A stretch of 64,000 nt of DNA from Castanea sativa (lineage: Eukaryota; Streptophyta; Magnoliopsida; Fagales; Fagaceae), in NCBI RefSeq assembly GCF_040712315.1, contig NC_134013.1, positions 90,464,001-90,528,000 on the forward strand. Direction: 5' to 3'. Position 1 is the stretch's first letter. Every line of letters starts with the position of its first letter. This document shows, piece after piece, positions 35,007 to 47,469 of this stretch. The position numbers were made by a program, and so were the translations under genes. The notes beneath the pieces were generated by a model. It did not search any database, was not told the origin of the DNA, and saw nothing but the letters and a program-made list of their open reading frames with translations.

Positions 35007-36660
35007 CACTTCATAGTCCATACTCTAAAAACTAATTACTATCTTAAATATTTATAATCCACTTAATAATATAAAATTTACAAAAGAACTTTACTCAGTA
35101 CTTAATTTTTGAAAGTAAAGTACCACACAAAAAGAAAAAGAAAAAAAAGAAAAGAAAAAGATAAATCATTCTAAAGTCCACACTCTAAATACTAATAACT
35201 ATCTTAAATATTTATATTTCACTTAATAATGTAAAATTTACAAAAGAATAAAAAATTACTAGTACTTTATATCTTGAAAGTAAAGTACCATACAAAAGGG
35301 GAAAAAAAAGAATAAAGAAAAATCACTCCACAGTCCACACTATAATACTAATTACTACCTTAAATATTTATAATCTACTTAATAATATAAAATTTACAAA
35401 AGAAAAAAAAGTGAAAAAAATTACCTAGTACTTGATTTCTTGAAAATAAAGTACCATACAAAAAGAAAAAGAAAAAAAGATAAAGAAAAAGAAAAAGATA
35501 AACTACTCAACAGTCCACAGTCTAAATACTAATTACTATTTTAAATATTTATAATCCACTTAATATAAAACTTATAAAAGAAAAAAAACAATTCCTAGTA
35601 CTTTATTTCTTGAAAGTAAAGTACCATACAAAAAGAAAAGAAAAAAGAAAAATCCCTCCACAGTCCACATTCTAAATACTAATTACTATCTTAAATAGTT
35701 ATAATCCACTTAATAATATAAAATTTACAAAAGAAAAAAAAGTGAAAAAAAAAATTTACCCAGTACTTTATTTCTTAAAATTAAAGTACCATACAAAAAG
35801 AAAAAGAAAAAAATAAAGATAAATCACTCCATAGACCACATTCCAAATACTAATTACTATCTTAAATATTTATAATCTACTTAATAATATAAAATTTACA
35901 AAAGAAAAAAAAGTGAAAAAAAATTTACTTAGTACTTGATTTCTTCAAAGTAAAGTACCATACAAAAAGAAAGAGAAAGAAAAAAAAATATAAAGATAAA
36001 TCATTCCATAGTTTTGAAAGTAAAGTACCATACAAAAAAAAAAAAAAAAAAAAAAGGTAAAGATAAACCACTTCATAGTCCATACTTTAAATACTAATTA
36101 CTATCTTAAATATTTGGAATCCACTTAATAATATAAAATTAACAAAAGAAAAAAAAAAAGTGGAAAAAAATTTTATCCTATACTTGATTTCTTGAAATTA
36201 AAGTACCATATATATAAAAAAAAAAGATAAAGATAAATCACTCTACCGTATACACTCTAAATACTAATTACTATCTTAAATATTTATAATTCACTTAATA
36301 ATATAAAATTTACAATAGAAAAAAAAATGTGAAAAAAAAACCCAGTACTTTATTTCTTAAAAGTAAAGTACTATACAAAAAGAAAAAAAAAAAGAAAAAA
36401 AAAAGAAAAAGATAAAAGATAAATCTCTCCATGGTTTACACTCTAAATACTAATTACTATCTTAAATATTTATAATCCATTTAATAATACAAAATTTAGC
36501 TGCATAGAGGTTTAAACTTTTTGAGGATAAACGGTAAACACAGAGGTCTAAATACTAATTACTATCTTAAATATTTATAGTCCACTTAATAATACAAAAT
36601 GTAGTTGCATAGAGCTTTAAACTTTCTTAAGGATAAAAGGTAGGAGAGAATTTTATTTAA
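34250..36660. repeat. A/T-rich degenerate tandem array, unit ~150-190 bp, with (AT)n core
   Basis: About eleven units each contain, in order, taatactaattactatcttaaatatttataatccacttaataat, an A-rich stretch with gtgaaaaaa, cagtactttatttcttgaaagtaaagtacca, a purine run of aaaagaaaa type, and ataaatcactccatagtccacact. The ccacttaataat landmark recurs near 34850, 35054, 35215, 35371, 35551, 35701, 35873, 36117, 36288, 36475 and 36578. An (AT)n tract fills 34930-35003. Smaller tandem duplications (about 61 bp near 34257-34370, about 105 bp near 34505-34670) adjoin on the left. No coding potential. Confidence 0.8.
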
Positions 36661-38890
36661 GTTGAAACTCTGTGTTCACAAAGTTTGCTAGAATAAAAAC
36701 TATGAAAGTGCTTTGAAGAAAGGTTGTAAAAAAAAATTGATTACAACTCGTCACCTATCTCTCGATCAATCCAGCTATCTTGATTGATGGATTTACTTTA
36801 GGTTGAATGGTCGGTTGGTCGGTTGAAGCCTGTGATAATAATTCCTGACTTTCTGTCTGCTCAACACCTTCTTAATTGCAAGTCGATGGATTGAGGTTTT
36901 GAGGTCAATCAGTTGAAGAGTAAATCTCGATTGATCAAGGCTTGGGAAAAATATTTTTCTTTAGAATTTTTAATAATCATTTTAAAATAGGTAATTTATC
37001 TTGTGAACGTTTGTTGGTTCTAACACAAACCAAGGTGTCTCTCCAAAGGTGCCCATTAAGGGGTTACATCCCATTGTCTATATATAGTGATACATATTTA
37101 TTTTAAGAGGGTATGCTCTACACCATTTTCCATAGAAATTTACAAGAATTCTCTCAAGAATGCTACTTTGAAAAAATAATTGGCTTAGTTGTATTTGGGG
37201 ACAGATTTGTACGAACCCTTTAGCATCATTTTAATAGGGGAAAATATTATCTTAGGACAATTGAGATTTGCGCTTCTAAACCTTTGTTGACCAAAATTGT
37301 TTGTTTGACCTTTCCATTGTTTTTTTGAAAATCCCCCCAAAATACAGTAACACCCGAAGTTTTGTAAAAATGACAAATCTCCCCCTTAGATTTGTGATTG
37401 GCATAAAAGATGTGATATAATTATTAAAATCTATAGTTTTCCGAAGTTATCTGAACATGTTAGATGACCTAATTTTTTCAGTAAACTAAATAACTCAAAT
37501 ACGAATAGAGATTTCATCAATAAGTTAAGGGGAAATCAAGAATGCTAACCAAGATCAGGTTAGTCAACAAAAAATAGTATCAATATCAATCTACTGCTTC
37601 CTAAAGTTAATTTTATAATTTGTTGAGTGAGATCCTTTCAATTTTAATCAACAATAATAAAGCTTTAGTCTCAAAATTTTGGGATCAGCTTTGGATTTTC
37701 AACGAATTAGTTCAGAACTTTAGATTGATCGCATGTAATCTTTTCCTCCATTCAATTTTATTTGCAATTCCATTTTTTTTCCTAAAAGTGAACAGCTATT
37801 TAGATTAGCTAGGCTTGAATCAAAGTTAGTATGCAATGTTGTATACAAAAATCAATCAAAGACATATATTTGTTAAAGAAAGCATTTGGGTATATATATG
37901 TAAGTTAAGTCTCGTATTGAATAATAATATATAAAAAGTGACTATTTAGTTTTTTCCCTTTCACTTTTTTCACGAATAGAATCAAGCAATACCAAATTAT
38001 TACATGATAACTCTTGAAAAAAAAAGAAAAAAAGCCAATGGTACAAGCCAAAAGAAAAATATTTCGTCTTTTTCTTTCTTCTCTATTTTTTGTGTGAGAA
38101 AATTGAAATTCTAAACCTATGTGTTGATGAAGGTCAACCCCAATAAGTGATGAAATCTGAATACTTAATTTTATTTTCAATTACAATGGATCTTTTCTAA
38201 GGCACAATAATTTTTTGTATAAGTGAAGAGACAAATCTTTATTCAAATTAAAACTAAATGTTTAACTATAAAAAGAAAGTTTAATTTTTAGAAACAAAAC
38301 AAGTTTTAAACTTTGAAGTTTTTTAAAAACGCATATTTGAGAAAGGAATTAGACCCTATGTATTGTGCCTTTGTTATCAGTCATACTCTCATACATGATC
38401 AAATATTTCAAGAAAGTGAAACTATGGGTGTAATTACTGTGAGGAGGCTTATGCTAATGACAATGATGTTCATTGTACATGTGCCTGAAGTAGTACAGGG
38501 TGACCCTCCTGCTGCTGCTGGGAATTATGTCATAGGTGGTGGTTGTGGATTACTTGTTTTGTATACATAGAGCGCACAGTTTATCCAAATATTGAATTTG
38601 ATTTATACAGACGTTGTGCAAAAGCAGTGAGGGAGTAAAAATAGTAGTGGATATTTTGTTAGATCATATGGCGAAGTGACATCTTCATGAGCATCAGCAC
38701 CAATACTATCAACTGGAAAGCCAACTGATGGTAGTGGGGACAATCAAACTCAACATGAATTTCAATTAAATCAAACATTAAAAAAATCTAACTCTATCAA
38801 TTCTACAAATATGAATATTTCATATATAAAACATAAAGAACCAGCCGAGGGTTAAATTTAGAAAAGCCAAGATATATATAAGAGGGCGGC
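36661..38890. other. intergenic; possible LTR relic and an unassigned short frame
   Basis: 36690-37140 has gatcaatccagct, ggtcggttggtcggttg and a TATA-like tatatatagtgata, as in decayed LTRs, but no ends were found. At 38425-38570 (plus) a short frame begins MGVITVRRLMLMTMMFIVHVPEVVQGD, looking like a signal peptide, then soon hits a stop. I cannot assign it; it may be a gene fragment. Confidence 0.3.
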
Positions 38891-39292
38891 CTGATACTAT
38901 CACTAAATCCACATTCACAAACATTGAAATTACTTCACCAAAAGCATGTTCAAGTTACAAAATAAAAATAAGAAAAACCAAAGCACATGCTAACGGTTCC
39001 AAAATTTTCACACAAAGAAAGCGGCATAACAAAGCCTCCCTTTTGCCTGCTTAAAATCATGAGATTCATCTATACAAGAGCAAAATATGGGATAGGGGAA
39101 ACAAATTGACATCCATACAGAATGAAATTGCCCCAAGTAACACTTCTGAGCTTTGATTAAATGATGCCCAGCACAAGCACAAGTTGAGTTGGACTAGCAG
39201 CCTCAATACTCGTATTCCCGAGAAAGTGACCTCTCTGATCGTCGATACTCATGCTCTGGATCTTGAGTTCTCCCCCTTTCACATGACTCAGA
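38890..39292 (-). pseudogene. 3'-end fragment of an RS-rich (splicing-factor-like) gene
   Basis: From 39292 to the stop at 39203 the minus strand reads SESCERGRTQDPEHEYRRSE and then RSLSREYEY, an Arg/Ser/Glu-rich tail like that of plant U1-70K or SR proteins. It is followed by about 300 bp that look like a 3' untranslated region. No upstream exon or splice acceptor is convincing, and repeat sequence begins at about 39300, so this is a truncated copy. Identity of the parent is uncertain. Confidence 0.35.
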
Positions 39293-39349
39293 TGTTTATT
39301 TAGTGACTCTTGAATCTTGATAACTGGTGTTTATTTATTTTTATTTATA

Positions 39350-39590
39350 TTTTTTAACATGATCGTATAATAAATTTTCATACTCTTGTTGTCCACAAAT
39401 CAATGCCATCTGTTTGGTACTGAGGAAGGAAAATGAGACAATGAAAAGTAATGTGAGCATAGAAAAGTAAGAAGAAGAAAGAAAAAAAAAAATTTGTTTT
39501 GCTTCAAGTATGTTTGGTAGAGGGATAGAAAAGTAGAATGTTAGATGAATAAAGTTAAGCTACAACTCTTTAAAAAAAAAAACTTGGCAT
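39350..39590. repeat. direct repeat flanking the dioxygenase gene (left copy)
   Basis: Aligns over about 200 bp in the same orientation with 42690-42890. Shared blocks include catctgtttg, gaggaaggaaaatga, acaatgaaaagtaa, gtgag.atagaaaag, cttcaagtat.tttgg and gagagataaaa-type. It is possibly a MITE family; a weaker relative occurs at 62083-62250. Confidence 0.55.
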
Positions 39591-40325
39591 ATATGTTATT
39601 TATGGACAAAGTTTGCAATATATTTTAAAATTTTAAGTATTTGATTGCATATATGTTATTTATGTTTTTATAATGTATGTCAAATTTTGAGCTAATTAGA
39701 TATTATTTTCTATTTAATTCATAAACTTTTTTTTAATGCATAATTTTAGACTTTTAAACTTAAAATTTAATTAAACGTTTGGTTGATGATATAATTTTTT
39801 TTATTTTTGATATTCTAAAAATTTTGTAAGTATGAAAAATATAAAAAAAAATTTTAATTTAAAGGTGAATTTGTCAAAATTCACATCAAATAAAAAATAA
39901 AAATTGAGTATTAGGTTAAAAAAACTCAACTTTTTATGAGTGTTAGGTTAATTAAATTGACTTCAGTTAATTAATTCAATTACTCAAATTATTTAATTAG
40001 GTCAAATTACATGCAAATCGTGGAGACACCAACAAATCATCAAATAAACTAAATAAAGTAAAAATTAAATTGATATTGTGATTTGTTAACAAATAGACAA
40101 AACTTTTCATAAGGTAAAAAACCCATTAGATACATTTAAGATCACTTTTTCCAAGAATTCACTAATCAATAATTCACTAAATAAGCTATTCCATCAAGTG
40201 TGGGCTGGAACCCACGTGTGCCACACAGCCAACATTCTTTTCTCAAAAACACTTTTTTTTTAGTAACATATTAGGCGGTGTTGATCAAATTTTTGCTTCA
40301 ACCAGAGCTCCTCTCATATCTTTAC

Positions 40326-42268
40326 ATGGAGATGACGCCCTATCAATTAGCCAATAACACACCTCTGACCCTTACTCCTAAATTCACTCTCCCAGAGGCT
40401 GAGAGGCCAAACCTCTCAGAGGTACTTCCTTCTGATTCAATTCCCATTATCGACTTAAATGACCATGATATTGATGATGGTCAAGGGCCATCACCGTTAG
40501 TTTCAAAAATATCACAAGCTTGTGAGGAATATGGTTTCTTTCAGATTATCAACCATGGAGTCCCCAAAGAATTATGCCAAAAGGTGTTGGTTGTGGCGAC
40601 GGAGTTCTTTCAATTGCCTCCTGAGGAAAGGGCGCAATATCTTTCAAAAGGTCATCGCAAGCAAGTAAAAGTGTTCAGCTATTACCGAAAGTATGAAGGC
40701 ATAGGAAAGGTCACAATGTGGAGTGAGACCTTCTCACACCCTTGGCATCCTACTGAAGATTTTACTCATTTGTTACCCACAAATCCTCCTCAGTATCGGT
40801 ATCTCTGGCTTAGAACCTTTTCGTTTTTCCTTACCAAAGTTATCCTATATATGTTTGATTGATTGTAGAAACTCACTAACTTATTTAAGTCATGCATGCT
40901 TTGTTTTGTTTGATTGTCATATATATAGAGAAGTTTTTGCCGAGTATGCAAGGGCAATTGGAGTTTTGTTTGATAGGCTTTTGAGCTTGATATCCCGAGG
41001 GCTTGGCCTAGACGAGGATTGTTTAAAGAGGAGGATAGGTGAGAAGCCTGGGCTTAACACTCAAGCAAATTACTATCCAGCATGTCCAGACCCCGAGCTC
41101 ACAATGGGATTGCCTGATCATAATGATCTTGGTTCAATTACGGTACTGCTACAGGTGGAGGGAGTGACTGGCCTCCAAGTGATCAAAGATGGGAAATGGT
41201 TAACCATTGATCCTGTGCCTGATGCATTCGTTATCAATTTGGCTGATCAAACTCAGGTAGCCGCGTTATTGTTTAGTCTTTTCTTAAAAAACTGAGCAGT
41301 CGTAGTTTAGCATTCTGTGCACGGGAGGTTGGTTGTACAGCGCTGCATAACTCAAAGTATACAACAATAATTCGCAAAAAAAAAAATTTATACTTTAATA
41401 GAAGCCAACTGTTAAATTATAATATATTTTTAATTTAAAAAGAAAAGGCCAAATGGATAACCAACAAGGACTAGAACCAATGATGGAGTTATGATTTTAG
41501 TTTAGGAAAGGTAACATTAAAAGCAAAGTTAATATGAAAATAGATAAACAATTGTAAACTAGTGTAATTGTCATACAAAATCTACTATAAATTTAAACTG
41601 TAATATTATGTCAATTTTAAAGTATTTTGAGTATGGCAATATATTGTATATATTCTCATTTTCCTTGATTGGTTTAAAAAATATCGAATTCAACTTTTTT
41701 TCCATCTATTTTTCTAAGTATTTAAAATTTGGGTTTATAGCAAAAACTTAGCGTTTGAAACTGTAAAAAAAAAACCAAGAGATGGAAGAGAAGAAAAAAA
41801 ATGGTAATGACTTTAGGATTTTAGTGCTTTACATGAACATTAATACATTAAGCAGTTTTATTATTATGGTGTTCTGAATTCTACTAGATATGTCTGCTTC
41901 ACTGGTGTTTAATTTGTTAGTGGATTGTCAATTTAATTTTTGAAATTATATTTTATACTTATGTTTTAACTTTTGTGTAGGTTCTTAGTAATGGAAAGTT
42001 TAAGAGTGTTAGAGATAGGGCTGTCACCAACAAGTTGTTGCCGCGATTGTCATAAGGAATGTTCTACAACCCAAATTATGACACTGTGATCGGTCCAATT
42101 GAGGATTTGATTGACGAAGAGCACCCCCCAAAGTATCGAAAATATAGTTTCAAGGAGTATATGGAAGAATTTTATAGGCAGGAAGGAAAGAGGAGAGTAA
42201 TTGAAGCTTTTGAGTTGCCACGTACCTTAAGAACCTGCTTTTGTTTTTTAAAAAATAAAATAAAATAA
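40326..42268 (+). pseudogene. 2-oxoglutarate/Fe(II)-dependent dioxygenase (DMR6/H6H-like), disabled
   Basis: Three exons: 40326-40798, 40929-41256 and 41981 onward, all GT-AG and in frame. The product starts MEMTPYQLANN (ATG 40326; the longer frame opens only at GTG). The N-terminal DIOX_N region has IPIIDLND, ACEEYGFFQIINHGVP and WSETFSHPWHP. The C-terminal 2OG-FeII_Oxy region has NTQANYYPACPDPELTMGLP, with iron ligands H222 and D224 in DHNDLGSITVLLQ. The third ligand, His in KSVxHRA, is Asp here (D279 in KSVRDRAV). The cosubstrate-binding RxS (RLS, 289-291) is followed at once by TAA (42053-42055) in the same frame. Beyond it the family-like frame continues (MFYNPNYDTVIGPIEDL, EGKRRVIEAFELP) to 42268. 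Lost ligand plus premature stop indicate a recent pseudogene or null allele. Family members hydroxylate or desaturate specialised metabolites or salicylate; the substrate cannot be inferred. Confidence 0.88.
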
Positions 42269-42278
42269 ATTTGTAAGA

Positions 42279-42303
42279 TAAATAAATAAATAAATAAATA
42301 AAA
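42279..42303. repeat. (AAAT)n microsatellite
   Basis: Short run of aaat tetranucleotides just after the end of the dioxygenase frame. Confidence 0.9.
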
Positions 42304-42689
42304 TGAATAAAGAATAAAGTTGGAAAGTGTGGTCTTTGTTAATTAATATAATTGCCATATAAAGGCATGCTATGTTGTATTCACCGTACTACACTATCCT
42401 GCACTGCTCTGTCCTCACCAATATGGGGTCCATGTGGACAACTCTGATGTACATTCAAATTATCATTCTCTCTCCTTTGTACATTTGTTTCTCTTAGGAA
42501 AAAAAAAAACAATACATCAATAAAAATATTTTTTCCTATTTTTCCATCCAAATTGGTATGATTTAGGGCATGTTTAGTTGTGTTATTTAAACAATAGTTT
42601 TCATTGTTTAAATAACACAACGTGTATTTCCACAATATATTTTCACCCACACGTTTGTTTGTTTGTTTTTTTTTTTTTTTTTGCGTGGT

Positions 42690-42890
42690 TCATGGTTGTA
42701 TAATCAATTTTGATACTATTGCTGTCCTGAATTGAATGTCATCTGTTTGATGCAGAGGAAGGAAAATGAAACAATGAAAAGTAAAGTGAGTATAGAAAAG
42801 AAAGTAGACAAGAACTTTTTATTTCCCTTCAAGTATATTTGGCAGAGAGATAAAAATGTAGGATGATAGCAAATGAATACAGTTCTTATT
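42690..42890. repeat. direct repeat flanking the dioxygenase gene (right copy)
   Basis: Same-orientation match to 39350-39590 (catctgtttgatgcagaggaa here). Divergence is moderate, so the copies are not recent. Confidence 0.55.
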
Positions 42891-45091
42891 AACAAGTGCC
42901 TTTAGGACAATTGTTAATAAATCATTTTAAGAAAGTTTTAATACCATTTTTATGGGAAATATAAAAGGCCTTCAAAAAATTTAATTATTTTTTTTCTTTT
43001 TCCATAATAAAGAGTTTTTAAAAATATTTCATAAATTGATGCTCTTAAGACATCCGTTAACTTTTCCCAATAAATCTTACCTCTACCCAATATCGTTGAT
43101 CATGTTTGAAAGCTAAACTTTTAAGTGAACATCATTTAAAGTATCGTCTTTTAGTTAAAAGGTTCAAGATTAAAAAATTACCCCTATTGATTTAAACTCT
43201 GATAAAAGAAGGTTACTATTGATATGTGCCCTTATAACAATAGTTAATTAATTGACTATTTTAAGAAAATTTTAAAATACCATTTCATGAAACATATAAA
43301 ATGTTATTAAAAAAGTGAGTTGTTTTTTTCTTTTCCCATAACATTTTTAAAAAATATTTCATAAACCAATGCCTTAGAGCATTTGTTAACTTTCCCATAA
43401 AAGAATGGTAATGACCTTTTAAGTAAATGTTAAGTTAGGAAATTTATTTATTAGCTTTCCAAAGATGACTACATTTTGAGACATCCCAAAATGAAATAAA
43501 GGACTAGTAATAATGTTTTTTTGATAAATTATAAATTGCACCCTCTAACTTGACCCAAAATTTAATTCAATCATGCAATTTTGATTTTTTGTTCATTTCA
43601 ATCCTTCAATTTTAAAAATTATTTTATGTAGTCCTTCTGTCACTACTTATAGACACCCAATTTCGTTCCGACTTATATCCAAGCCCCCGGCTCCAATGAC
43701 GAGAATTCAAATCGCTACTAAAATGATCAGTATTGTGTATGGAACCCAATGAGGATGACAAGCCTAAGAATGACTCAATACAATCCAAGCCCAAGCCCAA
43801 CTATGAAAATAGGTAAGAAGCCCAAAGCCCAAAAGACAATTTGACCTAATTTGGCCCAAACTTACAAAGAGTGCATACACCAGGGATATGATGCATACGC
43901 ACCCAATCTGTGGCGTACACACTCTCTAGACAAAAAGCCTCAAATCACTCCCTTTCCTTTTGATGAGATTCTAGGGCAACCAACCTAATCAACTGGCTAG
44001 CCAAATGTGTCATTAATAGCTAGCTACCCATTTTCTTTATAAATACCCCCATTTTCAACATCCAAAGGATCAGAAAACTAATCCTTTCTAAAACTCTACC
44101 AAAATTCCTCTAGAATAACTAAACCTAGAGTTCGAAGGCTAGAAGGGCAAAAAGGTTGAGGATTAGATTGATCTTCAAATCTCTTGATTTGAAGGTAGTC
44201 TCTTTCTCACCCATATTCGAATTCTAGTTAGTCCAAGTTTGCAAACACAATCATTTAGGGCATCCCAATCTACCCTAAATCAAGTAATTCAACCCGTTCT
44301 CCCACACACATAGCTACGGTAGTCGATTTCGGCCGAGGGTCGATAAAAAACAACACTAATGTAAGTTCTACGAAGAGGAGGTGTAGATCCTTCCATGATC
44401 CACTCTCCTCCTCGATTCTTATTTCCCTTAATGTTTCTTGTTGTTTCTAAGTATTCATATGTTTTTTTGTATGTACATAATCTATTCTATGCCCTTTGTT
44501 TTGTTCATTTCCCTTATTTCTGCTGAAAACATGTAAGAACCCTAATCTACCTCAAGATGTGTATGCACATGATGAGATGCGTATGCGTCCATATCCTAAC
44601 GTATGCACCTTTAGATGACTAGGATTCTTGTTTTGGTCATTATTCTAGAAATCTGCTTTGAATCTCAAGTGTGTACACCACATGTTTTGGACCCCAACTA
44701 GATTTCCTGCCTCTTTTTGTTTTATCTATCTTTAATGTCATGTTTTATTATCTTTCCTATTTGTTTTTATCTGTTTTAATATATATTTTCTGACTATCTT
44801 TGTTTCTTTTCTAGTGTGATATTAATTGCAAAATACCAAAAATATACTCTTCTTTCTCTCCTTATTCATTTCAAAACCTTAATTCACTCCCTCCCTTTTT
44901 GTCTCATCTAGTATTTAATTCTAATTAAAACTTAATAAGATAGCCAAAAGTCTTAGAAACATGTAAGGAAACATTCAAACTTTAAAAGGCTTAAATACTT
45001 TCTAAACTTAAAGTCAATAGCTAATTAGTATTCAATTCATTGAGAATAAGCGGCTATTCAAATATAAGGAAAGTATAATCAAGAAAATCTT

Positions 45092-45251
45092 ACCACCGCA
45101 CACCCTTGGTGCGATGGTCACTCCGCAGGTATAAATGCTTGTGGAGTGTAAAGGGCAAGGGCCGGGGTTCAAGTTTCCAGGAGGGAGTTTCACACACATT
45201 TACCCTTAGATTAGGTTAGAGTAGAAATTCTATCTTGTATAAAAAAAAAAA
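45092..45251 (+). mobile_element. tRNA-derived SINE (copy 1)
   Basis: Starts accaccgcacacccttggtg, has an A-box-like tggtgcgatggt and a B-box ggggttcaagtt, and ends atcttgtat followed by poly(A). It is about 160 bp. Flanking aaaatctt (45084-45091 and 45248-45255, the latter overlapping the A tail) is a plausible target duplication. It is about 85-90% similar by eye to the inverted copy at 48471-48636. Confidence 0.8.
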
Positions 45252-45504
45252 TCTTCATATGATTAAGGTAGTTGATATGAATTTAAATCGATTTTCTAAA
45301 TACCGTTTTAGAACCCATTTCAGTTTGTCAATTAGACTGGGAATATTACAGTACCAGACTAGTATCGATCTATTTCGGTATGCCATTTTGGGTTATAACT
45401 ATTTTTATATATTATATGTTGTTCATCAAAGCCCATATAAATTTTTTAGAATTTTATAATTATAAGTTCATATTTCGACTAATATGTCAAACTCATTAAG
45501 CCCA

Positions 45505-45542
<38 letters not shown>

Positions 45543-45551
45543 CAACAACAA
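45505..45551. repeat. (AAT)n(AAC)n microsatellite
   Basis: Run of AAT triplets passing into AAC triplets. Confidence 0.95.
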
Positions 45552-47426
45552 TTAATAATTATTTTTTAGATTATAACAAGAGTAATGATAAAATTAAAAT
45601 TAAAATTAAAAGAGGAAAAAAAAATTAAAAATGGTGAGACATAGGTTAGCCACATGGAGTGGATGTGGCTTAGAAGTCAACACAAATAACTAAAGGCTGA
45701 AACTTTGAGCTTTCCCAAGAAGAAGAAGAAGACATATGTGGTGGTGACTACTGCCACTGCATCATTTCATTCAAATAAAATCGTTTAAAACGTAAAGAGG
45801 TATATTTTTTCAGTACCGTCCGGAATTGATATATCGGCTGAAAGTCAATGTAACAGGCTGGAATGGCAAGAACTAACCGAAATTCAATCCAAGGTGGAAC
45901 AAGGGGGTGATTCATACCGGCTAAGTGATAAGCACAAATATTTTTGGTCGTTCTGGCTGAAACAAAATGAAATTAATAACAATGATTTAAATGGCAACAT
46001 CAGAAGTCAAGTGAATGAAACCCTAATTAATCAAACCTTTGTTAAGCCTTAAAAGTCATAAAGATCTTAATGTTAAATCAAGCCAACTCAAAATCTAATA
46101 TAGGGAAAACACACATCAATTAATGAAGGCTTAACTTCAAATTAATGACCGCTTCTTAAAAGACTTAAGCACCATCCTGAGTAAGACTCGCAACTTTGTT
46201 TAAACCTACATGCATGCGCCTATGCACATGCATGATTGGGTATACACATGCACACACATTGAATGCCTTGTTGTTGTCTCACCATGCTGTTTCCCATGCC
46301 ATGTTTCATTTCTTCGAGTTCATTGCCATGAATTAGATACTCCTTCCATGACTCCTTGTATGTGTACATGTCCACACATCTATATCGCTTTCCATAAATT
46401 GTCTCACATGACCCATAGACTACACCTTGGTCTAGATGCAAATGCACGCGTTTGAACGTCTAGGATAAATTTACCTCTTGTCCAAATTAAGCAACGATAT
46501 ATGAAGGCCAGCTATGGCTAGGCAGGCATGGGGTGCCTTACCTTTTCCATCCTGAACCCTAACTCTAGACTTTATTTGGTAGGAAGACCTTCATGAAGTC
46601 ATTTCTTTGAACCTATAACTAGGTGGCGACTCATTTGCTTCTTCTTAAGAGGCACTACATACTCCCAGACTCATGTCAGTTTGAGCCTAAAACCGCTTTT
46701 AGGGAGGTTAAGTATTGCGCACCTCGCCTTTATGAGAAGAAACTGACATGCCGATATGTCATCTAAAAAGGGGTACGGATCACGAAACTTACACCACCTA
46801 TTAAAAAATCGATGTTAAACGCCTAAAAAATTTGTTGTTTTGGATATTATGAATTTCATACATTAAAAAATCTGTAAAAGTAATAAAAAAAAATTTGTGA
46901 AAAATTTTGACAATTTTTATCAAAGTAAGATCGAAGAACACCTAAAATAATTAAAACTTTCCCGAGCAACTCCTTTCTTAGTAACCAAATAGGGGGAGAA
47001 TATCAAAATCCCCAAACAATCTTCACCAATTCTAGGAATCAAGAGACCTATTGCTGCCAATCTCTTCCTTTGAGTGAGTAGACAATCTCATTGATCTTGT
47101 CCTTTGTCTATTGTTGAGCTCAAGAATAAGAATTGGTGGAACCACACAATTTTTTTTCTTTTGTGTTTTTTTTTCTTATTCATGTGAATGCGCTTCCGCT
47201 AATGCCAAATCACACCTCAAAAATTCCATAACTTTTTGCATACTTTGAATTCTTGTTGGTATATAGGAACAAGAACGTTGAGCAACTACTAACATCACAG
47301 TGATTGAACTCTAGAGAGAGAGAGGTTTTCTCTTTGTGGGTGGGTGGCTATAAGGGATGCCACATCCTTGTCTAAGCCCTATTTTTTATTTATTCATTCT
47401 TGTCTATAAAATATGCTTAAATAAAC

Positions 47427-47465
47427 TCCTAAGATTTGCTCAAAAAAAAAAAATCCTAAGATTTG
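47427..47465 (+). mobile_element. poly(A) micro-retroposon with 12-bp direct repeats
   Basis: The 12-mer tcctaagatttg is present perfectly at 47427-47438 and 47454-47465. Between them lie CTC and twelve A, nothing else. This is one of the shortest members of the set. Confidence 0.7.
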
Positions 47466-47469
47466 GACA

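Larger units (their letters stand above)
43640..46800 (+). mobile_element. decayed LTR retrotransposon relic (Gypsy/Tat-like), nested insertions
   Basis: The left edge tatagacacccaatttcgt resembles the TGTAGACACC start of Tat/Ogre-type LTRs. The stretch 43860-43950 repeats gcatacgcac-like motifs, and tttataaatacccccattttc near 44035 looks like a promoter. The right part (46530-46790) has ggtaggaagaccttcatgaagtc, aactaggtggcgactc and a cgcctttatgag block typical of the 3' part of such LTRs. No gag or pol frame survives, and a SINE at 45092 interrupts it. Boundaries are uncertain. Confidence 0.4.

Noticed and set aside
34824..35057. Tyr/Ile-repeat open frames
   Set aside because: Translations of an (AT)n microsatellite; the same applies at 48694-49045, 49498-49920 and 59353-59631.
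38313..38570. Small secreted-protein-like frame
   Set aside because: The segment from 38425 looks like a signal peptide but ends at once and matches no family I know; mentioned only within the intergenic entry.
46210..46455. Overlapping frames on both strands rich in Met, His and Cys
   Set aside because: They lie inside a decayed LTR relic with repeated acatgcac-type words; no family resemblance.
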